DNA of 64,000 nt, taken from Ancylostoma caninum. Lineage: Eukaryota > Nematoda > Chromadorea > Rhabditida > Ancylostomatidae. Positions 44,561 through 57,414 of this stretch are shown here, one piece after another. The position numbers and the translations under genes were made by a program. Under the pieces are notes generated by a model. That model was not told the DNA's origin. It searched no databases and was given only the letters and a program-made list of their open reading frames with translations. The stretch lies in the NCBI GenBank assembly GCA_037903475.1, contig JBAJFG010000451.1:124001-188000 (forward strand), in the 5' to 3' direction. Each line of letters begins with the position of its first letter. Position 1 is the first letter of the stretch.

Positions 44561-47500
44561 TCTAACGAGTTAAACGGGCACTAGATTTTGTAACCTATCA
44601 GTATTTTTACCTTCCATCAAAGGAAACGACCAAACACCTCAGTTGCTTCTGAACGTACTGTAGTATCCGCATATTACGCAGCATACCTGGTCGACGGCGT
44701 TGCGTAACCGTTCGCCAACCGTCTCGAACAGCAGCGGAATCTGAGAACAGCCATGCACGTAGCTCTTACGACTCGGTTGTGCCATTCGTTAAAACGCCTA
44801 CTACATTATTCGATTAGTTGTCAACTGAAAATGTCTAAGAAGAGATGAAGAGAGGAGAGTGCGTAAGAGAGTGAATGCGATAGCGATGTATAAAACCCAG
44901 GTTGGGTACAGACATATTTCAAAGTAGCCATACGCCGCCATTCGCAAACACAAAGCCACGTTCCAAGAAGTTATGAAAAAGGCAGATTCGCTTTCTTGCG
45001 CGGGACGCTCTTTTTGCCTTCTCATTGCCGTGCTCCGCCTACTGTATCTTCTGTACGTGCATGTATGTCCCTCTTTTCTTATTCGCTCTCATTTTTTATC
45101 CACATATTTTTGGTTACTTCCCTTCCATTAGAACAGGAGATGACTCCCTTTGCCCATGAGGTCCCATGAGGTTGGAGACCTGCTCTTCTCTTTTTTATGC
45201 ATTTGGTTGCATTACCATCATGTTTCATTCTCTCGGATGTTGAAAGTGATTCTGGAAAACACAGAAAGAGCAACTTTTTTCTTCCATTGGAATTTCGTGC
45301 AAACCCGATTTTGCCTTGACAGTGGACTTGAGGATCATATAAAAGAGTTTGGGTCAGTCCAGACATTATCGTCCATAGTTCATCAAGCTTAGAAATCCGG
45401 AACGATACTTGTTCTATTACAGTGACAGGCTGGTAAAAGTTTATTAATCTGACTAGGAATCTGCAGAACAAAGTTGAGTACGGTGAATTTCTAGTAGATA
45501 GCAGAAATTTTGGAACTCTTTGATTTTCAGCCCTTTTTTTTGGAGACATCAAGAACCATCACGTGCTATCAACGAATAAATTTCTAAATCTAGTCCTAAC
45601 CGTTAAAGTGAAGTTGCTTGAACTGCTTCTTTCAACAAACGTTTGATCCAAATCAATTTGAACAAAGTTAGGAAAATAAATTTTAGACTTCCTAGAATAA
45701 CAGTTACCTAGTGGTTATCTAGCATTCACCTAATAGTCTAGTTCATTACATTTATATGTTATCAGCGTTTTTGAACTGGAAAAGAATAAGTGAGCCATTG
45801 TAAACGATTTCCACAACAGACCACCACTAAGTCTCCACGGCCGTCATTTGGTGCAGCTACCTTGCTTCGGTGCTTTTACCTCGTCTCTCTACTAAGCAAC
45901 GCTTCTTATGATATCGTAGTGTTTTTTTCTCTACTTCACTAAGCAAAGTGGTCCACCATCCCTTCACTAGGACGGCACGAAGCCAAACTTCGCAGTGCAC
46001 ATCTACATAGTAAGCGTTGAGTTTGAGCATTACCTTTTTCCATTCTCCTGGCGATGCTGTCCTACAGAGCGAAAAACGTCGTTTTGAGTGCGTCTTACTG
46101 GGTCTTACTTCGTAACTCATGAAATTCCCACCACCTCCCCTACTTTTGAAGAAACACTCACCACATCAAAAGATTCGACAACAATTCTGTGATATTATAT
46201 ATGTTGATCTGTTCACTCCAACTGAAACCATGATATTTAGCATACCGAGCGATTCATGCTGCGGTGCTGCAGACCACTTTAATTGCAGTAGTAAGTATGG
46301 CGAAATTTTTTCTTGTTAAATGATGTATGTTCCATTTCGAGACCAAAAATCCGATTAGAATGTGGATTTTGCTTGAAATAGATAAGGCACGCACAAAAGC
46401 AGCGAAATACCTGCAAAACTGTGTGCAACTTTTCATGTCATTGACAAGAATAATCGAAAATTTTTTACCTAGAAGATGATGTATAGGGGAAACGCGCATT
46501 ATTTTTGAACCAACCAAATATATATAGTTTGGTAGTTTAGGTAGTACGTCTGAGTAACGTTTTCTCCAATCACGACCGCAGAGTGGACGGCTACCACTAA
46601 CTCTATCGATGCTAGTAGAAGATGTGCAGTGTGGCAGTGATGAAACATGAAAATGGAAAGGATCGCACGTGTACATCTTAAAACTTGCGGAGGAAAGGGT
46701 AAAAATTAGATTGAATCGGCTGGTCGGCCGGCCAAAACTACGACATTCGGGAGTTTGTGTGCAACTACGGCTGCGACGTAGTGGTGGCAACATGCCTCAG
46801 CACGACCGTACAAGAGGCAAGCTGAGTTTCGTCAAAGAGGAAATTTTAAACGAGTCTTCGTATCAGGTCTGAGTAGGAGCCCGGAAAGATTATGGTGATC
46901 TTATTGGAGAATAAGATGGAGTTGTAACAGCTAACAAGGCCAGGGCTGAACAATGCAGATTTTGGTATGACTTTCAGAAACGGCAATACAAACTACAGAA
47001 AAGAAAAGAACAGCATTGTCATTTCCAGCGAAAAATTAGGGAAAAAGATATTGGTCCAGCAGATCAACCAACGGCTGCATGGATGAAATTGGCGCACTTG
47101 GCAGCAGCGTCCTAACATACAAAATAATTGTTCGGAAAATTGCTCAAAACTGATGCGAAGTGAAGAATTGTATTTTCCGTGAGCAGTTCAGCTTATTCAC
47201 GAAAGGCTGCTAGCAGAACTCAGCATTTCGGAACTATTGACACTCACAAGTTTCCAGCCATTTGTCAAACACTTATGCTACTAAGCAGCCCTTATAATAC
47301 GCCCATACTGTGTCGCTTATCACTTCCTACTACCAGAGATGAAGCCATAAGAAGGATTTTTATCCTGCGTTGCACAAAACGCACGACGCCAGCCGCGCTA
47401 CATCAGTCAATTGTCGATGTGCTCGACTCCGCAAAATAGAGGTGTGGTTTGCTCTGAGGGACCGAATTCCATGTCCTCTTTGATTTCATCTCCTTCCATG

Positions 47501-48199
47501 TATGCCAGACGTGAAAGTTTATGTGCTTGTATACATATGTGTGTTTGTGTATAGGTGTGTTCGCATGCGTGTATGTTCCGAATGAACGGAAGGTGGAAAT
47601 GGTCTGAAATTTGGAATCGATTTCGAAATCGATTGTTTTCCGGATTAAACTTGCAGCAAACCAAGATTCTGGCAGTGGACAGACGTCGGTGGAGAACAAT
47701 AACGGAATGCTTGCAATTCCTGTGGCATCTAGGATTATTGCGCAGTTCGTTACATTAGTAACGCACGTATAGCCGTGATCGAGAGTTTCCCAAAGATGCA
47801 TTTCTTTACTTCAAAACCCACGAAAACCTGTTGTGGTCTGGTAGGATGGCTGATCCTGTCTGGTTGATTCTTTTACCAGATGCATCCTGCTTGCTCGCAT
47901 CGACCGAACCAGTAATCACCCGGCCAATAGGGTTTGGTCGAAAATCTGTGACCTGTTAAATACTTCAAAGTGACGGAGTCATGGTATGACATCTTTCAAC
48001 ACAGAAGGAGGGACTGTCACTGTGAAGTGTGTCGCAGGCCTCAGAAATTATTTATTTGGGAAGTTGTTTGCTGAATCGAGCATGTGTTAATATCTCACTT
48101 TCAAAGAAGAGATGAGACATTTAGTTCAGAGCAGCTACAACGCGAATTTTGTTGATAGTGAGGAGAGCGTTTCTTCTTGATACATAAAGGATAAGGATA
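44561..48199. other. Gene-poor stretch
   Basis: Several open frames of 85-180 codons exist (for example 45079-45552 and 46254-46793, both minus), but none shows a domain, signal peptide, paralogue or splice context I can support. A TG-rich microsatellite lies near 47540-47570. Confidence 0.45.
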
Positions 48200-48475
48200 A
48201 AGTGGTCGGCGTTAATCAATCCCGTCACGAGGGATGCGCCACGCATCCGACTTCATCTGAGCATCGTAGAGGCGTTGAATGCGTATGTGCCCTGTACAAT
48301 GACTTGCGGGGGGCACTCGATGTACCAAGTCAGTGCTTCATCCTCCCAGACTCCTCTGGTACCAATTTACCGACCCCGGAGGGATGGAAGGCCTGGTTGG
48401 CCTCGGGCGGGGTCGAACCATCGATCATGTGCGTGCGCAGCGAGCCTCTCACCACTGCGCCACACGCGCCCTCTT
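48200..48475 (-). repeat. tRNA-derived SINE candidate
   Basis: On the minus strand the element starts near 48470 with GGCGCGTGTGGCGCAGTGG TGAGAGGC (A-box-like), then GATGGTTCGACCCC (B-box) about 35 nt later, followed by a roughly 200-nt non-tRNA body. Head-plus-body structure fits a SINE. No second full copy is visible in the window. Confidence 0.5.
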
Positions 48476-49481
48476 GATACATATGAAATTTTATAGATTG
48501 CCAGCTGTTTCAATCAACTTTAACCAGTTCAACTTCTTCCGTCTACCCAACCTATATCACCGTATTGGTTCTACTACATATAAAATTTCCGTTGAAGTTC
48601 TAGAAATATAGTCGCTATGTAGCTTCGAATTTGAGCTTTGAAAAAAATTTAAACTCTCTGTATCTCTTTAGCGACGAATTCGATACGGGCATCCATAACT
48701 AGAGACATTGCTCACTTATCACATGTTATTAGCACTAAAGTTTGCTTGATCACACGAATAAAATATGCATGTTGTTTTGAACATGGTAGAGAGAAGAAAC
48801 AAATGAGGTGGAAAGCAGTTTTTCGTCGATACTGCCAAGGCTTCTCCAAAGACAACAATAAGATTATCCATGCATACAATTATTATATTATACCCTCTAC
48901 CTCAAATCCGCTGAACTGGCGCCGACAAGAATTAAAGAACAAATTTTTTTATGGGCTCATGGCCTCTCATCCACTTAAAGATTTGTTGAATTACGATCAC
49001 AGTCTCCACAAATATGTAGTGTTCTGAACCCAACTTAGGGCTGAAGTGTTTGACCACATGAATATCGACTCTATAGCAGCACAAATTTTTGTTGATAAAA
49101 AAATGAGAAATCGAAATAAAACGCAGATGAAACTTGCTGTTTGAAACACTTCATTCGATAGTAATTTGGTAGCATTCTTCATATCTTAGATACCATATGG
49201 ACGCTTGGTTTTTTCTCTCTCTAAATAGAATAATATGTGAGAAGGTGCTCAGATATTTGAATGTATTCGAACATTCGACATTTGGTGGCTTTCAAACCTT
49301 CGAAAGTTTGAATAATCGAAAACTTGAAGAATACCCAATTTCGAAGATTAGAATAATTGAAAATTTGGTAGTTTCCAAAAACTCGAGAATTCGAAGTTAT
49401 TCCAGGAAGTAATAATCCAGATTGCTGCTCAAAGGGCAGAACAGAAATAATTTATTTATTAAAAGTCACATTAATCCCATA
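48476..49481. other. No supported gene
   Basis: AT-rich sequence with only short open frames. A patch of TTCGAA-containing short direct and inverted words lies at 49255-49400. Confidence 0.5.
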
Positions 49482-49780
49482 TTAAAGGCATTCCAACCTC
49501 ATTCTAGTGGTTGAGCAAATAACAGATTCTCCTCGACACTTTGATTCCAACGGTATACATGAAATGTATCAAAACAACCTCTAATCCTCCATTCCGGTAC
49601 GGGGTCTTCGAAAGTTAGCTAAAGCACGTGTGAAGCCGCAGATCTTATCGATTGAACAGGCCAAGACTCGTGGATCATCGCTGCAGCCGTGAATTTCAGA
49701 ACAGGGCTCTCGTCGTCTGCTGATTACATTATTGGGAACAACATGGCAAGAAGGTATTTAGGATATTTTGATATGTCCAA
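49482..49780. repeat. Fragment of the 31-kb MITE type
   Basis: It starts TTAAAGGCA at 49483 and shares CTCCTCGACAC, CGGTATACATGAAATGT and TCCGGTACGGGGT-like blocks in order with 31094-31484. The right terminus is not preserved. Confidence 0.55.
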
Positions 49781-50400
49781 CACGTGAAACAAGGTGGGGC
49801 CCTGTTATTAAGAATATTACCATCATTACCATATGTTAGAAAAATTTTTGGCACCGGATATCGTAGAAATATCCTTCTGTTGTTGTCTTACTAGCAATCC
49901 GACCTTTCCATGTTAAGAGAAGAACCAGAAGAACCACAGAACACGGCTTTCATAAAAAAATTTCCTCGCTGGTAATATGAATTAGGATGATTTATTACTT
50001 TTCCGATTTAAAATGAAGTGGTACAAAAAAAGAATCACATTGTTGGTGGAAGCGGCAGATAATCTAGACTTGGAGCAAGGTGCGTGCTTGTCCAATTCTG
50101 ATTTAATTTTTCTTTTCTTTCTCCCTGTATTTTTCCCACAATTTTCAGCTTCTTAGTGCAGATGGTGGCGTACTCAGTCCTGGCTGTGGATATTGTGTGG
50201 TTTCGCTTTGGAACTGTAGTTAGCTTTAGATGTAGCTCTTCAATATAGTTCGAGTTGTATCGAGGTTCAACTTGACCAAAAATGGATGGAATTTTACAAC
50301 AAATTCTTTCTCTCAAAGGGAACCTGTGAAGGAAATCAAACTCTACTTGAGTGCTCATCTGCATGACCCATCGTCTTCGTTTTTCTCTCTGTTTCCAAAC
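49781..50400. other. No supported gene
   Basis: A 109-codon minus-strand frame at 50035-50364 has no recognisable domain and is not supported further. Confidence 0.45.
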
Positions 50401-50615
50401 TTAAAGGCAGCACCCATGGACATTTTCCACTCGAGACTCTGGTAGAATTCGGGGTCACCGCGTGCGTTGAACTTGTCAAAAAGCTGAAAACAGTCGAAAG
50501 CGTCCAAATCCCTGTTTCATGGATCCCCGCAACACATCGCTTACGACTAGCCTGGGCCGAGTTTCACTATCTATCCGATGTGGACCGATCCAAAAAAGTA
50601 GATGCCGCTGCCTTT
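50401..50615. mobile_element. Short TTAAAGGCAGCACCCA MITE, copy 1
   Basis: It begins TTAAAGGCAGCACCCATGGA and ends near GATGCCGCTGCCTTTTTT. The body (GCCGAGTT, CGATGTGGACCGATC, AAAAAGTAGATG) matches 56043-56263 in the same orientation. Confidence 0.65.
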
Positions 50616-51563
50616 TTTGTCAGCTGCTTTGCAGGCAACAGGTTTCCGGCCGTTTTGTAGCGTTTCCAAGTTGATGGAAGAAAACAAACCTTCGAAAAGA
50701 TGGTCTGACCAATCAAGGTATCGCAGAGACACCATCGAATTATAAAACGATCCCAGAACCATGCAAAGTTCGAAAATGAGATAGTGGCTAAATTCGGCCA
50801 CACACGTAACGAAAGAAGATGATTCCTACCAAAATAACAAGTAGGAAAATTGTTGTGCTATGGTGCAAAAAAGGAAAGCTAAGTTATACGATATAGCTTT
50901 CTAATGGCATGAAAAGAAACGGATGTCAACCAAATCAGCTGGCAGCATGGCTCGTATTCCTTAACATATTCCCTAACACTCCCAGCTTATTAAAGGATTG
51001 GCGTCTTCACGGGCAACCACTTGATAATGTTAGCATGATTACGGAAAGTTGAACCATCTACGGCAACTCTGCGGAGTAAGCAGATTAGAGCTTGGTCCCA
51101 CTATTTCAAGATGACTCAACCGCGATCGGTGATATCTCAAAGTTGAACAAGAAATGTTACAAAACATTCAGGGTGCGTGTTTTGAGGTGTAATCACTCTC
51201 AGGTTTGGGTAACGTATTTCGGAGAAGGAATATGCCCGAGAAAAGGGCTGGAAATTACATACGTATGTTATGACTAGCAGTTTTTTATTTACGTCAAAAC
51301 CGGAATGGGGCACCGCATCTCTGCTGAAAAACGCTCTGTAGCGCGCTCGATGCGCTTCAAACAGCATTTTTCCTCATTTTAGAACATATGTAGCTTTTGC
51401 AACACCTTGCCAATCACTCCACAAATTGCATTCGAAGAAGCAAAATGTCAACCTTTTAAGTGACCCAACAACAAGGAACGACATATTTCTTCCGATATGT
51501 GGTCAGTGAGCTAGGACTGAAGTGTTCCTTCCACGATGTGTTGGAAGTGTTGAGATCCGCTAA
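50616..51563. other. No supported gene
   Basis: Only short open frames on both strands; no motif or repeat was recognised. Confidence 0.45.
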
Positions 51564-51661
51564 TTGTTCAGTGACGTTGGTTTTGCTCCAAATTGGTGCG
51601 AGCGCCTCGCGTGAGACAAGACGCTCGCACCAATTTGGAGCAAAACCACGTCACTGTACAA
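51564..51661. repeat. Near-perfect hairpin with 35-bp arms
   Basis: The left arm 51569-51604 and right arm 51622-51656 pair over 35 bases (GCTCCAAATTGGTGCGAGCG core) with a single-base bulge and a 17-base loop. Weaker pairing (TTGTNCAGTGACG) extends outward. It is probably a miniature foldback element; opposing open frames here are by-products. Confidence 0.75.
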
Positions 51662-52460
51662 TCTTTTAGATTCGAATTGTTCACGGCCGAGAAAAAAGTG
51701 AATTTTGATAAGAAAGTGCCAACTGCGGTTCCATCAACTTCTTCTGGTACATCGATGAAAGCAGAGCGTCTCCAAAAGGGCTTCAATGAGTGTAGTGAAC
51801 CAGCAAAAGGGAGAGAGGGACTTCACTCCAGAGCGTATGTACTGACCAGTTACTTGTAAATACCCAGCTGAGTGTGCGGGAGTCAGGTAGAAGGGATAGT
51901 GCTGGCACTGTCAGACTTACGACTACCTCACGTGAGCGCGCGACATGGTTACAAAAAAGCCAAAGAAAGGTGAGAAGAAGGGAGCAAGTCCACTTAATCA
52001 GACGCAACTCTCGCAATTACGTTGGATGTCGAATTATCCTCAAATGAGTAAAAAGATTTGCGTGATAGTGCAAGGGAGGAAAGTATGGCTCCAGCATCTA
52101 TCAGTACTATAATTTGTAATATTCCAAGTAATGTTGCTATGCGCTAGAAGAATCTGTTTCTATATCAGACTTTCTCGCGGAAATACGCTCCAAGCGTTAC
52201 TGGACCATACCTGCATGCGTTTGTGCTGCATGCAAGAAGAGGTCCTCAGGTGTTTTCCAACAAACGAGATTCGGTGCAAACTGCCATTCTAGAAGGGTAG
52301 CAATGGCAGATTAGAAAAGAGCTGCCGACAAGATTCTGGAGTGCGAATCCAATAAGCATTTGTTCTGCGTCTGATTCCTCTGCTACTTGTCTGCAAAGCA
52401 GCGAGAAGCAGCATAATCTAGAAAAACCCAAGTCCATCGCCCACGAGGCACTGCAGACCA
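51662..52460. other. No supported gene
   Basis: Short open frames only. Sequence immediately before 52461 may include a decayed N-terminal part of the transposase relic, but this could not be shown. Confidence 0.4.
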
Positions 52461-53320
52461 GTGGAGCTGGCCCTCAGCAAGGGAACGTTAGCAGTCATCA
52501 AAGAGGAAGTGGAAAAGATCCAGCATAAAATCAAGAGTTTGACAGATGCGATTGTAGAATTCAACGATAGGCAAAAGGTTGTGGTTACGCATGATTTCCC
52601 TTTAGCAGTGCTTGATGGCAAAGTATGTAACGCACTTTCGGGCTATGATTCCTCCCAAGGGTGTTACATATGGGGGGCCTAACCAAAGGAGATAAGCGAT
52701 TAAACACTGCCCGTTCGACAGCATAATCTATCTATTCTGAAATCTGGGATGTCCCTTTCATGGAGTGCTCTCTAAACGTTACCTGCAGAATTGATGTAAA
52801 GAAATCGGGGATCTGGGGCATCGAAAACAAGAAGAAGGCCGAAGAGAGAAAAAAGAGAATTCAAAATTTCCAGAGGTGATTGGCTTTCAGTGACTGAGTT
52901 TCAAGAAAGACTTTAGGAGTGCAAGAATAACCGGCATTGATGAATCACTAATGCACTTCTGGAGTAATTCTTAAGGCATTGTCGTGTGGTTAGAGCATAT
53001 CGAAGGTTGCTTTTGGTGAGCATGTCACAACAAGAGAAAGAACTTGGGATTGTACCCATGGTGTATTCATGCGTATCAATGTCCACAAAATCATACTGCA
53101 CGGTGTAAATACAATTGAGTCCTGCATCCTACTTATCGAAATGCTTTCAGCAGAGGCCCAAGAGGCATGGAACAAAGAGAATGGAGACTTCAGAGGATAT
53201 TCCTGCAGAAAGAAACTCAAGGCAGAGTGCGAATACCTGATCTTTTTCGCCTCTTGATATCTTCTGATGCATACATAACTTCCATATCGAAGCCTTGTCC
53301 TCCAAAATCGCATTTCATTT
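52461..53320 (+). pseudogene. Transib/RAG1-core-like transposase relic
   Basis: Plus-strand pieces in family order are HDFPLAVLDGKVCNALSG with SSQGCYIWGA (52590-52680), SARITGIDESLMHFW (about 52918-52965), VHKIILHGVNTIESCILLIE followed by LSAEAQEAWNKENGDFRGYS (53075-53210), and DLFRLLISSDAYITSI (about 53240-53290, other frame). As I recall the family, Transib transposases carry a CYxCGAT block, a KITGIDE block, and 'HKILIHG...LSEEAQEARNK...YREHHSRK', whose Glu corresponds to the catalytic Glu of the RAG1 core. At least four stops or frame changes occur and the zinc-binding Cys of CYICGA is Trp. The copy is dead. Termini were not located. Assignment is by motif memory, not by search. Confidence 0.5.
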
Positions 53321-56042
53321 TATCCAAAGTCCTAGGACTTTTGCGTGAGTGTAACCTAACCTATGTAATTGTTTTGACAGTTCTATCTCTGAATATATGG
53401 AAGAAAAACGATAAGTGTACGATTGAAATATGTTTATTATAGCAGATCCTTGGGGTCTACGTTAAAAGTGAAGGAAAACATCACGTATATGTTTGATGCG
53501 CTGTGCATCAAGAAAATGTACTTCATATATCATATATGTACATCAAGATATGTGGAAAAACGTCACTCCCTTCGAGGAAATAACTTTGAGGGGCAAGATG
53601 TGCGAAACTGGAAACTGTGCGATGGTAGTTCTGTCGCGAAAATAGCGCTCGCAGCGACAGAGGTTCTCGTAAGTTTTCAGACATTCGGGCATTTGGAGCT
53701 CCGGTAAACCCTCCCACTTTTGGCCAATGCAGGCTTCCGGGAGGTAGTCGCGTTAGGAGCAGGAATACTTGATGAAGGTGCGGATGAAGCAGGAGAACCT
53801 ACTGTGAGCGCACATGATGCAGGGTATATGCAGGCTAATCTGCACCCTGTCTTTTTCCTCCATTGCCATGTGCCAATCGAAGTATACATATAAAAGCCGG
53901 CAGACGGCTGTTAGACGAGCACTAAGGGACTTGTCTGGCCAACTGAGGCCCAGTTGAAAATGTGGCCTAGTGTACCATTTGGACAGACAACATGCGTGGG
54001 ATGCGGTCGCGTGCCGACGTGGTGCGGACGGGAAAATCCGCCTCGCCGCAGACGTCCGGTTCGTCGAGCGCAGGAAGCACATACGCGCCCGCTGAACTGA
54101 TTTTTATACTACTTTTGTAGTCACCGATTGCAATAGAACATGACCTGCCTTAATCCAAACATCCCCTTAGCAGGATCACGACAGTTCAAATGCAGGATGA
54201 CGAGCAACTAACGGCAGAATAGGCGCGACAACTCCGCCCACATTTCCCTTTTCCTCTCAGGTGTCATGCCGCCAGAAACGGTATGAGCCGGCGCTCCAAA
54301 TGCCCGAATGTCTGACTTATCGGGAGAAAAGTGCGATGTGAGACATGTGAAGTTGCTACATCTGGTACGCACTTGTGCCTCCGTAGTAGCCCCTAAAGCA
54401 CGTGAACTTTCGCGCGGGGCGCAAATTTTTTAAACTTTAGCTGAAATCTAATGGGCACCTTTTACCGACGTCAATGCATTCCGCTGCGCTTTCTTGAATG
54501 GATACCGCCATTAGCCATCGCAAGTTGGATAAAGATGATTTTTTCGGGCCATTTCACTAGGCGGATAACTACGGGTGTTGGTTTGGTTAGATGTAGTACT
54601 GGATTTATGATCCATTGTTGTTTTCGCGGCACGCGAACGCACAGCTATGCCAGTATGCGTACATTGCTACTCGGACGAACACTCAGATAATGCGAAGGTT
54701 CCGTTATTCGAATGTTAAGAAAAGTGCCAGAGTTCGACTATTCGAATATTCGAATTTTTCAAGGACCTAAGTCATTGGGTAATTCGATGGTCTTATTATT
54801 ATTACTATCATCCTTATTATTATTCCAGCTATTGTTGTTCGAATGATGGTCTGAATTTCATGCTTGTGGGAATTTCACTGAATATGATGAGTTACTCTCT
54901 ACAACTTATCAACTTTAATTGAATTCATGTGATACACATCCGTCTTATTACTGGCTCATGGAGATATTGAATAATGCTATCATGGCTCTCGAAAAGAATA
55001 GGAAGTTGTCCACCTCATTACCTACCTTAGCAAACTGTTAATCAAGTGTTGTCCCTTTCCGTATACTGTTCGCTGAATTCAAGAAGTCTCCAAACGGAAG
55101 AGTTTCTCTCAACTTGTTGCTTGAGCATAGGGTGCGGCGCGGCGTGTCAAAACTGTGAAAACCCCTTAAATGTCGATATCTCCACTTTCGATTCTCTTAA
55201 ATACGAGGTTCTCGTCACAACTTTCGATGTTTCTGTTAAAAACTAGGTCAGACACTGCTTTGAACTCTTTGTAGAGAAATCCACCATCTCTGTGAAACTA
55301 AATGACAGACGGTGCACGTGGCTCCATCTGTGGTGCTGCGAAGCTACCGGTGTACTTACTGGACATTCTCTTTCTGTATTTTCGTTTTTATCCTGGTCAA
55401 ATCAGTTATCAGTTAACCTGACACAGACTGTACTAAAATAGTGGCACCAAGATAGCTGTGCACATTAGTATAAGTGGTTGTACCGAGGAAAGTATCACCT
55501 GCTGGTCATCGAACATGTTTTCATTTGGAGGAGCCATCTGTGATCAAATCGTTGTTTGCGCCTTCTTTGCCGAATCTTTTTTCAATAAATCAACGCAAGC
55601 ACACTTCCCCTACCTATAAAACAAAATTGACACCACTTAGGGATGTCCACTGCAGGGCTGGATCTGTTCCTCAAGCGTACCTGAGAAATTGGTTTCACTA
55701 CCTCCGAACTCTGCGTAACGACAATACAAGAATATAAATGTACAATGTGTCAGTTATAATAGTAGCCCACTGACATGGGTGCTTGACCGTTTATTTCCGA
55801 ACAAGTTGGGAGAAACTAGACTAGAACTTGTACAGACAACTGTGCGAGTCTGGGAACAGATGTGTTCCTCTTTATATACAAAAAGAAGTTTAATTTCCCT
55901 TTTTTACTTCTCTTTAATTGCGGCAAGCTGCGTCGTTCGCCACAGGCGCGAGTTGAACGCAAGATGAGAAGGCAGATGGCAGCGAGTGAGTTCTCACCGC
56001 GCCACAACTTGCTGAACTGTAAAAACTCCTTTAGTGTGCTTA
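53321..56042. other. Gene-poor stretch
   Basis: No coding exon is supported over 2.7 kb. A TATA-like ATACATATAAAAGCC at about 53884 heads a GC-richer block (53900-54070) with open frames on both strands, but no domain was recognised. TTCGAAT-type words cluster near 54700-54760. Confidence 0.45.
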
Positions 56043-56263
56043 TTAAAGGCAGCACCCACGGAAATTTTCGACCTCGATATTTCGACACAATTAGGGGTAA
56101 TCGAGTGCGATGAACACTGTTACAGTGCCGAAAGCAATCAAAACCTTTGGAATCACCGTCTTCAAAAACCTCCCATCTCATCGCTTCTAGCAGATTGGGC
56201 CGAGTTGTGCGACCTCTTCGATGTGGACCGATCTTAAAAAAGTCGATACCACCGCGCCCTTTG
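56043..56263. mobile_element. Short TTAAAGGCAGCACCCA MITE, copy 2
   Basis: It begins TTAAAGGCAGCACCCACGGA and matches the element at 50401 throughout, including GGGCCGAGTT and CGATGTGGACCGATC. The right end has decayed to CGCGCCCTTTGTC. Confidence 0.65.
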
Positions 56264-57414
56264 TCAGCTGATTTTTGGGCAAAATCGGATTTCGGCATTG
56301 TTTTGCAGTGCTCCTGAAGCTGATAAAGAGAAACGGATTCTGAAAAATGGGGGGAAGGGGGCGTTATTGCTAGTCTTGTCAGGCGTATAAGACTATGATG
56401 AATGGATGTTGATTGACCTTTGAACTCTCATGATCGACACTGGATCGGTTTCTTCGTGTGTGATTGTTCCATATGTTGATGATTTTGAGATATCCATTGA
56501 TGGGCGATACTTCGATAGTTACGAGATTGGCAGGATGGAGTGGAATAGTGCTGCAGTAGGAAGCGAAAGAAAGACAGGGTATGACCCAACATGTCATTTT
56601 TTCCATGAGCCGTACATGTATATCCTCCCTACTGCTCAGAAGTTCCGGACTCTATTAGCAGAAGATAGTCGAGAAATAGGATTGTAAGCTCATGCGATCT
56701 CTCAGCATAACTCAAACGCTCCTTCAGTTTTCATTTGGGCAGATGTTTTACCAACCATGTGAGTGGAATTATAAATTGGAAGCATATCAAAAGAAAAGAC
56801 TTCATGTCCCTATTGACCCGATAGAAAAAAATGAAAGGAAAAAGTGCTAAAGGAAGACTTTAAGCTGTTTCTGTTCGTGAGGTCGTTACTACCCAAGTGA
56901 CCTATATGATAGAGACAACATAGTTTCCTTGTCATCATACTGTTTCAAGCACAAAGCCTGCTTCTAGTCTCATGGAATTCTGAAAACTTTCGAAAGTCTT
57001 TTAGGGTTAGTGAAAACACTCCGACAAGGACATCTTCTTTGCCAGTTGGAACATGAAGCATAAATTGAAACTTTTTGTCAAATTCTAATTTTTTTCATAA
57101 CGCCCGCGTTCTCTAAGAATTACAACAGTTGAGCTATTTTCTTCTACCGGATTATATTCCTCCACTCCGGAAACCCTTCCACTCATTACAAGCAACCATT
57201 GTTCAGACTGATCCTCTTCCGTTCAACTTTGTATATTCGTTTATTCACTATCGCCTTTCCAGAGCTTGTCAACAGAACCCCTTGTAAAAATGACAGGTAA
57301 TCGATTTATCGAATCTTTACATTGATGCGTGTGTAAATCGTTGGGATTTACATCCTCATCGAACATTGTGTGTTGCGACTAAGGAAGATAAAGATACAAC
57401 GCAACAAAGACATG
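56264..57414. other. No supported gene
   Basis: An 85-codon plus frame (56430-56687) is the longest; its product shows no recognisable motif. No paralogue of the cysteine-rich genes was found upstream of the duplicated block that begins at about 57415. Confidence 0.45.

Noticed and set aside
46254..46793. Longest unassigned open frame on the minus strand (179 codons)
   Set aside because: No domain, leader, paralogue or splice context; composition looks like random antisense reading.
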